Assembly: GCF_022201045.2 (NCBI RefSeq)
Contig: NC_068559.1
Coordinates: 23,753,501 to 23,817,500, forward strand
DNA length: 64,000 nt
Source: Citrus sinensis
Lineage: Eukaryota; Streptophyta; Magnoliopsida; Sapindales; Rutaceae
Direction: 5' to 3'
A program made the position numbers and the translations under genes. The notes under the pieces are model-generated. The model was given only the letters and a program-made list of their open reading frames with translations. It did no database searches and was not told the origin of the DNA. Below are positions 54,646-64,000 of this stretch, in pieces. Position 1 is the stretch's first letter; each line of letters opens with the position of its first letter.

Positions 54646-55306
54646 TACCACTCTTCAGTTTTATCTTAAATCTGAATAGACCAAAATTAGTTTGAATTCT
54701 GAATAAACCTGAATGTTTGAATCAGAATAACATGTTCATTTTTTTGTTTTAATCGCTAAAAAAAGTATTAAGTTGTTTTTTTTTTAACTTAAAAAAAATC
54801 TGAAAACTAATAATTTTACATCTATGCCCTTACAAATTATAAATATCAAACAATTGATAACATCTCAAATAAAATAAATAAGATAACATATTTTTATAAT
54901 ATAATCATGCTCAATTGAATACAATCTTTTAATATTCTAAATTAGTATATGTTAATCAATTTTATTGTTGTTTATGATGTTTTATATGAAAAATATTCAT
55001 TAAAAATTATAAAGATAAGTAATGCTGATTTGAAGAAAATAAAAAAAAATATTCTACCACTATATTATCATAAGTTATAGAGATGAGTAATAAATCTAAT
55101 TATTAATCTTATTTAGGTATGGATGACATTTAATTAATTAGATAGGGATATTTTGAAGAATGTTTTTTAATGATGTCATTTAGACTTTTTAGATTAAGCA
55201 AAAATCTAAAAAAAATTAGCTTAATGATTTAATGACTTAATTACTGAAAAATTTCATTAAGTTGAAAAAAACAAATGGACTTAATGACTTAACTGATTGC
55301 AATTAA
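54646..55306. other. AT-rich degraded repeat, left of the Harbinger element
   Basis: Very AT-rich sequence with repeated CTGAATA/TTAATGACTTA phrases. Similar TAAGTCAATTAAG phrases continue after 56206, so the Harbinger element at 55307-56203 appears to have inserted into an older repeat. I cannot define that outer repeat's ends. Confidence 0.45.
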
Positions 55307-56203
55307 TGCTGTGTTTACTTTCTGGAGTGGGAGTGAGGAGTGTGGATTCCTCCCACTCCAGTGTTTACTTCACTAAATTGGGGAGGGATTAGGAATCCCA
55401 CTCCGTGGGCCCCACCCATTTTTGGAGTGGGGAGTGGGAGTGGGACTCCCATTGGGAAAGGTGGGAGTGAGACTCCCATTCCAAGTCCCACTCCCACCTC
55501 TCCCTTTTCTACTATTTTTTTTTATAATTTAATTCAATTTAATGTTTTATAATTAATAAAATAAAATAAATAATATTATATTTATTTGAATAATATTATT
55601 ATATTTAACTAAATAATAATTTGCATTGATTGTAAGTTAAAATTATTTAAAAATAATATTATTATATTAATAGAGAATTAATAATTATTATATTATTATA
55701 TTTATTTTAAAAATAATAGTACTATATTTATTTAATAATAATAATAATAAATAGTTTATTCTAAGAAAATATTAATTTTGTACTAAATAATATTATATTA
55801 TTATTTTATATAATAATAAATTTAATATAATTATATTTAAATTTAATATAATTATATTAAATAAAATAAAATAACGTTTCATTTTATATTAAAATTAAAA
55901 TTAATAAAAAAATGTGATGTTCATAATTAAGAATATTAATAATTATTATAAATTTACAAATATAATAAAATAAATACTTATTCATTAAATATATTTTTTA
56001 TTAGCTTTGTAATTAAAAACTATAATTCTTTAAATAAGGATAAAATTGTAATTTGAAACTATTTACTCCCAATCCAAGACAAAGTAAACACATAAATTGG
56101 ATTCTGATCTTCATTCCATGCTTTCATTCCAGTATAAGTAAACAACATACTCCCACTCCCACTCCTCAGGATTCCCACTCCAATCCAAAAAGTAAACGCT
56201 ACC
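55307..56203. mobile_element. Non-autonomous PIF/Harbinger-type element (897 bp)
   Basis: Flanked by TAA at 55304-55306 and 56204-56206. The left end TGCTGTGTTTACTTTCTGGA and the reverse-complemented right end GGTAGCGTTTACTTTTTGGA share the GTTTACTT core, and both continue into TGGGAGT/GGATTCC-rich subterminal sequence. The interior is extremely AT-rich with no transposase. The 3-bp TAA duplication and the TIR style fit PIF/Harbinger. Confidence 0.75.
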
Positions 56204-56206
56204 TAA

Positions 56207-59200
56207 GTCAATTAAGTTATTAAGCCAGAAAAACAAACAGCTTGTAAGTCTTTGAAGTTTTTTTTTTTCTTTTTTCTTTTCCTTTAAACAAGAATCTTTC
56301 CTTAGCACATGAACCCTAATTGTAACATCCCAAATCCAATACGTGTGGAGCACTTGGTTAAGGAGGTCACTCATAAATCAAAATCCTTACACAAAAATCT
56401 TAAACCGAAATACCTCAAATTTTATTTAAATAAATCCATGAATCTATATGTCTAATACTAAATATTTTTTTTCCGAAGACATAAATATGACATAAGTTTC
56501 AAAACTCTCCAATTACAAGTTCATAAAATAAACAAACGTAAAGGAAACATTAGTTTATCATTCTCTTATTCAACTAGTAAAAGTAAATGAATATTTAGCT
56601 CCAAAGATAAGCATACCTTTTAACTTTCGCTAAGTGAGACCCACTCAAAATGTGCCCTCAAAATAGCATGTTGATATGCTATTTTTTCAACACAGTCAAC
56701 TCAGTAAGTAAAATAATTTTCAACACACTAGACTTATTGCGTACCAAAAATATTGCAAGCATTCTTTTTATCAAAACATATGCTATAAGTCATAAATCTC
56801 ATAAATGACATATTACAACAAGACTACGTCAATTCATAGTAATTCAGAATATTAAAAAACATAATTAATTATGGAAGCAAATCGTATAGCATCTATGTAG
56901 AAAATTAAAGGTTAACTCATGTCACATAATGTCACTTATACTCCCGGTGATTCTGCCAAAAACAGAATCAGAATCAGAATATCGTGTACACTATTGAATT
57001 GCAATTGAAAGAGATCCAATTCGATTAAAATTCATCTTAAAATTCTTCATAATTTTTTTTTATTTCATTGCAAATAATTTTAATTAAAATTTATTAATTA
57101 TCAACATGATCTCTGATAATTGTAGATATCAATATAATATATAAAAGAACAAGAATGATCAGACGTGTTATGCAATCGAGTACTTTATTGTGCGTGACTG
57201 CGCATGTGTCAAACTCTCATTGAACGGCTGTAATATGCGATTGCACATAGCTGAGCACCTCTTTATAAAGGAATACAATTCAAATAAACTTTTGGATCAA
57301 AAGAATTATCCTAATGAAGAAGCCATCAATTTTCTTTTGACTTAAGTGGATTACACATGGTACTAATTCATTCAAGAGCAAGCAACAATATAATTAAATG
57401 GACAATTTCCATAATCTTATTTTCCAACTCTCCGGAAGATCTTTTCCATTTAGAGTATGATTAGAAACCCTAAAATCCAAACATTAGATAAAATAAGGTA
57501 TACTACGATAATTTTACTTGAATAAGTTAAACACTAGACATGAAGTATCAATGCTTCAGTTACACATCACATATGTATGTATGGATATAAAATTTTAATT
57601 TCTATTCATTATTTATTCCCCTCCCAAACTCCTCAGAAGATTGTGGTTCTGAACACCTTTGCAAGAATCAGAATCCCTAATAGGGGATGGAATGTGGATC
57701 GATTTGATTAATCGTTTCATGAAATTAGATGCAAAGTAGAAGCATATACTCTTTAATTGAAATCCTAGGTGTATGAAGAGTTTTGCAACAGTAAAGTTAT
57801 ACAAAAATAACTCCATGATATAAGAAGATATGACGTTTGATACGTGTACAGTTGTTAAAGGAGTATATGCTCCGGTGAATCATGCAAAATGGATAACGAA
57901 TAGATGAAAAAGATCGATTTTCAATCCATTTTGAAGGAGCAAGATGGGTATATTTGTTAATAAAGTGTTGGATATTCTACTTTAATATTTTCAGTGCATT
58001 GTTTATGGAACCATAATCCAGAATCATATGCTTAAGAATCACTTTGCATTGCTCGCTTTTGAAGTTTGAGCAAAAACAATTTTTTATCAAGTTCAGAAGG
58101 AAATTAAAACGAAATGCGCTAGAAAATTAAACTTACATTTATAACATTTTTAAATCAAGGCAAGCAAGTGCGGTAAACTGGTAGTGAAGATAGGAATTTT
58201 GAATTTCTCTTTTGGAATTAAGGGTTTTGTTTAAGTTCGTGCAAGCATTGCATTAGTAGGACTCGTCGATTCTCAAGATTAATAAATGGTTCAACTTGAA
58301 GCCATTGAAAATCACCTTTTATCACCTGAATTTTAGTACCATCATATTGCTTTTTGGGTTGTGTGCCTCGGGGCCAGTGAGAGATTATCCTAACACATGT
58401 ACTCCTCAAATCGGAAAAGGAAATTAAAGAAGAAAACGATGGGAGCATAAAGTTTGTACCAACCAAATATTCGTAATATTACTCTTACCGTCTATTGATA
58501 TTATGAATTAGAAATATGTTAATACTTCTTACATCAATTCCGGTTGGTATAGTTATGATATTTAGGCATAGTAATTGATCAGATCTGCATTCAAATATAT
58601 GTATATAAAAGCAAATCTTTTTTTTATTAAGGGAAACTTGAAACTCTGCCTTCATTTACTAAGTGAAACTTGAAACCTTATATTTTTTCAGCTCAGTACT
58701 GAATCCTTAACCCCCAAAATTTAAAATAATTCTAACCGTTGGTTTAATGCTCAACATTGAATCTTTATCATAATTCTCAATTTCTAATCTCATAATTCAA
58801 ATAAATACATTTTTAAATCTTTAAAAAAAAATCTTGGCAACTACCACACGGGGGAATTCGGAACTCTCCAAACATGTGTGAGAAAGCAAGTGGTTTAACA
58901 TTCAAATAGAAAGGAGTTTGCAAGATTTGTGCTCAACTAGGGAATTGTCAATGTGTGCAATTGTATCAACCATACTGATGCTTCGGATTGATGTGTTATA
59001 AGCCGTATATATAAGTTCTTTAATTTCGATTATTGCAAATATTGTAGGGGTCAAAAGTCAATTCTCTATATACAGCCTGTACATGAGATGATAATGTTAT
59101 TAATGGCTTAGAGGAAAAAAGAAAACAAAGAGGTGGGTAGCTTACAAGGGCGCACCCAAAATTGCAATCCGAATCAGACCATCATTTTCATGTCTTGTAA

Positions 59201-61104
59201 TTGGTCCAATAAATCTAAGGGACTTGGATTTGGTGGGTTCCCCTTTTGCTTTTCTCTATTTTCACTGGCATTCTACGTGGAAATTAAATTTCTTTCCCTT
59301 TTTTACAAACCACAAGATACACGAAATTCGTTCCCAAAATATAAGAGGTATAAAATTTAGCATAGTTTTTTTTTTTTTTTTTTCCTGTTTGGGTTGAAAT
59401 ATATCTAGCATAAGCTTAACCAGCACAAAGTTTGGCAATAAACATGTGTTTGCATTGGAGAACTTTTATCGACGAATTATAAAAGATAGGCGCAATTTTT
59501 AAATAACTCAATCAACTACACATCAATCAAATTCGCCTAACTTCGACTATTGGGTTAGTGCGGAATGTCTGGTGGCATCTTCATTGCTTTTAGGTTTTTT
59601 TGGCCCCTGAAAATTTTGTGTTCTTTGTTCTCTGGGACATTCTACACGTTTTGTTAATTTTTCGTTATTAACAATATAATGATACTTTAAGGTGTATAGT
59701 TTATAATTAACTATCTTGATAGAGATTAGGAGAATATATAAAGGTAAAAGAAAAGAAAAATCAAGCAAAAAAGAGGACAAAATAGATATATGTGGACAAA
59801 GATTGTACGGGGGGTATCTTTGAGTCAGCCACGTTAAGCCCGCCGTCAGTTTTCCACAATCAAAATAATCGTGTTGGTGCTGCTACAAGTGCAATCCATG
59901 TCTGTGAAGAAAAGACATAGCCATGGCAGCAAAGTTGAAAATAAGGCACACAGTTAATTTTTAGTTTTCAATTTCTGAAAAAAAAAGAAAAAAAAAGAGA
60001 GAGAGAAGGTTGTAGTGCAATAATTAATTTTCATGTTGACATGTTGAAGGAAGGGTGGGAGTAATAGTGCAATAAGTATAGAACAAAAGAATATAACTTG
60101 GAACCTTCTCTCATTATAATTCCCATTATGTAGTATTATTGCTTATCCCAAGTACATCATAATTTCTTTTATAAATGATTTTGCAGTTACCTTATCTGTA
60201 GGAATATTACCCACAAAGCATATTTGATAGTGAGCGAAGCGAGCGCCAATATTCAAACCAAAAAAAAATAAAAAAGATAAATACTGATAAAAATAATGTT
60301 AAACTCAGTCCCATTTACCCTTAATTGTCAACACAGTAATCCCTACAGAGTGCTAACACCATTTTTGCAGTATTTTATTGATATTTCATCCCTTATATAT
60401 GTGTGTGTGTGTGTGTGATCTTAAGGAGAGAAAAAAAAAAAAAACTTTGATTTTATTATTAATACAAGTGGTGATCGATGGGAAATAATTGAAACCTTTA
60501 TTATCCTGAATTAGTGGAAATCTGGCTGGTCTAATTAGAGCTCACCTTTGTGTGTGTTGTTGATACTTGAACTAGCCAATCAGCTTTCACTTGACTAGCT
60601 AGTATCAGCTTGATAATTGATTATCAATATTGGCCTTGGCTATAAACAATTTTCATGCAAACCACAAGGTCTTTTTAGTGAATTTTAAGAGATGCACGAT
60701 CGATGGGATCCGCTTTAAATTCCCAGCTCTTTCAAAACCTTGATGAGCATATAAATTAAGTAACATTGTTGGCCTTGTGAGAGCAAACCTTTATCCGGTA
60801 GAGGTTTGGTGATTGCTCGCGCGAACCTGGCCTAGTGGAATGAAACCAAAGGCAGAGCTGAATTTTGGAAGCATCAAGTGCTGAGGATATTTTAGAATGT
60901 GCTGTCAAGCAGCGCATCAATCATTATATTCCTTTCTCCACTTCACCCCCATAAATATTGCGGACTTCAGCTTCCATTGAACACACTCACAGCCCAGAGC
61001 CTTCTATTACTACTGCTGCTGCTGGTGCTAAACATCAAGTACTTGCTTTCTTTCCTTTTTTCTCTTGAGGCCAAAAAATAATCAAAAAGAGAAAAGAGAG
61101 AAAG
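56207..61104. other. Intergenic DNA and promoter of PHO1;H1
   Basis: AT-rich, no supported gene. Open frames at 57613-57816 and 58218-58466 (minus) have no recognisable domain. (GT)n lies at about 60398-60417. The PHO1;H1 promoter should be in the last kilobase; ATAAATATT at 60951-60959 is a possible TATA box about 150 bp before the ATG, and the leader is pyrimidine-rich with a CTGCTGCTG stretch near 61014. I saw no exact GNATATNC (PHR1-binding) site in this last kilobase, though I checked by eye. Confidence 0.45.
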
Positions 61105-64000
61105 ATGGTGAAGTTCTCTAAGCAGTTTGAGGGTCAGCTTGTTCCTGAATGGAAAGAAGCTTTTGTTGATTACTGGCAACTCAAGAAAGACATTAAGAAA
61201 ATTCATCTCCTTGATAATACTAATAATATAGGCAATAACACCTCAAGTACCAAGAAGCAAAAACATATCTCTTTTGCTAGCACCTTCATTTCTGCTTTAG
61301 GCAAGAAGTTCTCTTCATTTGGCCAACATCAGCATAGAGAACATCATGGTGCTATTCAAGTACTTAATTTATCTCTCCCTTTCTCTTGATGTTGAATCCA
61401 AATATGCATGCATTATGCTTTGCTTCGTTCAAGTGTGTTAACTTATTTGTGTTTTTTCCCTTCTTTGGTGTTGGTGGTATAGGTTCATAAGAAACTCGCT
61501 AGCTCGGCAAGTAAGGGGGATATGTATGAGACAGAGCTGCTGGAGCAATTTGCTGACACTGATGCGACCAAGGAGTTTTTTGAATGTTTGGACATGCAAC
61601 TGAACAAGGTGAACCAATTCTACAAGGCAAAGGAGAAAGAGTTCTTGGACAGAGGGGAGTCTTTGAAGAAACAGATGGAGATTCTCATTGAACTCAAAAC
61701 TGCTCTGAAGAAAAAGCGTGGCAAAGGTGCTTCTTCCCAGGACTCCAAGGAAGACGAGTCCATTTCATGCACCATCTCATGTGGTATATAATCTCTTACA
61801 ATGCAATCAAAATTTTGAAACAAGCTCTGTTTTCAACTGTGAATAGTCGTATGCAATATAAGGAAATTTTACATCATTTGTTTTTAGTCAATTAATCAAG
61901 ACACATAAAGCATATATAAGGTACCGCATTTTCTCAATTTCGCATAAATCAGGATATGCATCACTTCTACGATCTTCGGTTCAGTGTGATTTAAAATTGC
62001 AGGTAGCCAAAATGTTCAATTTAGGACAAATCAAAGACTCAAATTAAATTATCTGTTACATTTGTGTCTCATTTTTCTTTTCTTTGGCTACAGAGGAGTC
62101 CATTGAGGACAGAACAGAACAGGAGCAACTGGAAGACAACAGCACTGATGAGCCGGAAACAAATGAAGTGCCATTTGCAGACTCACCAAGATCAGATGAG
62201 ATGGGAAAGTCAATGAGAATGAAAAGAGTGGATAGCAAATTGAGTACACTCTCGGGTGGTGTGTACAATTGCCAAGGGAAGAACTTAAGAATAAAAATTC
62301 CTCTTACAACGCCTTCTCGTACCATCTCAGCGGTCAGTTACTTAATTTGGGACGATTTAGTTAACCAGTCCTCTAAAAAAATTCCTGAGGGGAGTAATAG
62401 GCTGCACATCAACAAAACAAAGCTGCACCATGCTGAGAAGATGATAAGAGGAGCTCTTATTGAGCTCTATAAAGGGTTGGGTTATCTCAAGACCTACAGG
62501 TAACCTTTCCAATATCAAATCAAAATAATACCCTTTAGTAAATTTAGGTTAAGAGAGGGATTCTTACTTGTTCATTTTTTCTCAGGAACTTGAACATGCT
62601 TGCTTTCATAAAGATTTTAAAGAAGTTTGACAAAGTAAGTTAATAAATGGTTTGCCCATTTCTCAGTAAACATTGCATTTGGTTTCGATAAATCGCTAAG
62701 AAAAACCTTTTTTCCCGGTCTTTTTTCAGGTTACTGGAAAACAAGTGCTTCCCATTTATCTAAAAGTAGTAGAGAGTTCCTATTTCAATAGCTCTGATAA
62801 GGTAAATAACTGAAGCGACCAAAAAAAAAAAAAATGTAGCCACAAAATAACTGAAGTGAAATATCTAGTGTATATCATGAGTAGGTTGTTAGATACATGC
62901 AAGCAAGAAATTTTAATGGGACGACTGTTAAGATGTTTTCCAATTCCCACTAGCCAATACATTTCATAGCATCTGATAATGTACCGACAATGTTTAGTGG
63001 TCATTGATCCTGTAGTTTGTGTCTACAAAAAGGATTCCTTAATTCATGTGAACCAGAGTTAGATTTTCTTGTCTAATGTTCATATTGAAGTGCAAGTTTG
63101 TAAAGCAGTTAAAGTTTGCTTATTAGACCTGGAAATGACAGGTAATGAATTTAGCGGATGAAGTTGAGGAGCTATTCATCAAACACTTTGCTGACGAAAA
63201 CCGAAGAAAGGCCATGAAATATCTCAAGATTCATCAGCGTAAAGAATCACATGGTGTAACCTTCTTCATTGGTAAGTTCTAAGCAAATTTCGGTGAAAAA
63301 TGATAAAACAGAATTAAACTTCCATGATAATATATTCAAATGAACTTTTGTCCATCCTTTCAATGGAGACTTTTAAACTTGTTCGCTTTGTGGCAATAAT
63401 ATTGGTTTTAAAGCTGGAAAAAATAAAGTGGGAGCCCCCACTAGCCTTTGAAATTTGAAGGGCAGGCAGAACCTGGTTAACTTTTTTGGGTGGCATCCTG
63501 CATCACCTAAAGCTAAAAATAAAGCACAGGTCCCATATTACACATTGCAATGTTTCATTAAATTTATATCGTACAAAAGTTGAACCTTAAAAGCATCCTG
63601 CATCACCTAAAGCTAGAAATAATAGGCTTCCCACTGTGTCAAGCCATATATGTTGCATTGGCATTCACTACCTTGGTCAGTGATTTCTGTATCGTACACT
63701 TACAGCACCAAGAAATGCTACACAAAGTTATTGGATTTTCCATTTTGATATATTCGTGATCCAACTTAGGTCTGGCTGCTTGCAATCTGCTCTCAGATAT
63801 GATAGTTTCATTCAATTAAAAGATAAATCTGCAATGCATTGATATTGAACAAAAATTAATTTACTTTCGTGGAATTTAATCAGGGCTGTTCACTGGGTGC
63901 TTCATTGCTCTGCTTGCTGGATATGTGATTATGGCTCACATCACAGGAATGTACAGACCACGACCGGATACAGTCTATATGGAAACTGTCTACCCTGTTC
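61105..64000 (+). CDS. PHO1;H1: PHO1-family SPX-EXS phosphate exporter, 5' part
   Basis: PHO1 proteins export phosphate into xylem and are controlled by inositol pyrophosphate binding to the SPX domain. Seven exons lie in the window: 61105-61359, 61483-61783, 62094-62499, 62586-62634, 62730-62801, 63142-63271, 63884-64000 (1330 nt, 443 residues, phases consistent); the rest lies beyond the window. The SPX domain starts at Met1 ([20 protein letters not shown]) and resumes in [28 protein letters not shown] and, near its end, [36 protein letters not shown] and [13 protein letters not shown], a Lys-rich surface that in the family binds inositol phosphates. Exon 7 begins the first membrane helix ([20 protein letters not shown]). 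The SISCTISC block and YMETVYPV match Arabidopsis PHO1;H1 more than PHO1. Upstream spacing to PPC4 is discussed in the findings. Confidence 0.93.

Noticed and set aside
58218-58466. An 82-codon minus-strand open frame upstream of PHO1;H1
   Set aside because: Amino-acid composition looks protein-like but I recognise no family, and there is no splice or promoter support.
60105-61104. Search for a PHR1-binding GNATATNC site in the PHO1;H1 promoter
   Set aside because: No exact match found by eye in this kilobase; sites further upstream or in introns were not excluded.

Overview
This is a nuclear window from a flowering plant, almost certainly a eudicot. Genes are AT-rich and intron-rich with GT...AG introns, lie far apart, and are separated by AT-rich DNA full of degraded transposons and microsatellites. 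A citrus-like (Sapindales) source is my guess from general protein resemblance; the sequence does not prove it. No bacterial, viral or organellar gene and no CRISPR array is visible.

Layout. 444-1178 (+): intronless DTW-domain tRNA modification enzyme. 1312-2460 (-): two-exon Nudix hydrolase (NUDT1/NUDX1 type). 7196-17006 (+): 20-exon bacterial-type phosphoenolpyruvate carboxylase (PPC4), rebuilt with all exon phases consistent (1057 aa). 17007-31191: 14 kb without a recognisable host gene, holding a SINE, a tRNA-like SINE relic and a 5'-truncated LINE. 31192-34275 (+): five-exon half-size ABCG transporter (ABCG21 type, 691 aa). 35060-35357 and 39026-39301 (+): two related two-exon genes for tiny Lys/Ala-rich proteins (60 and 63 aa), separated by a Mutator-like element. 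40407-45686 (-): 11-exon prenylcysteine methylesterase (ICME, 476 aa). 45687-61104: 15 kb of repeats, including a broken hAT transposon, a Harbinger-type element and a foldback. 61105-64000 (+): first seven exons of a PHO1;H1-type SPX-EXS phosphate exporter, cut by the window end.

Working together. These are independent plant genes, not an operon. From memory, NUDT1, PPC4 and PHO1;H1 are neighbours in Arabidopsis (At1g68760, At1g68750, At1g68740), so this looks like ancestral microsynteny expanded here by about 44 kb of inserted genes and transposons. PPC4 (anaplerotic carbon, releases phosphate) and PHO1;H1 (phosphate export) both touch phosphate metabolism; shared regulation is only inference.

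The best candidate for something undescribed is the pair of tiny Lys/Ala-rich genes. I see no novel multi-gene system. The other rewarding observations are exact target-site duplications that date and delimit transposon insertions, and a four-codon upstream ORF whose stop overlaps the ABCG21 start codon.
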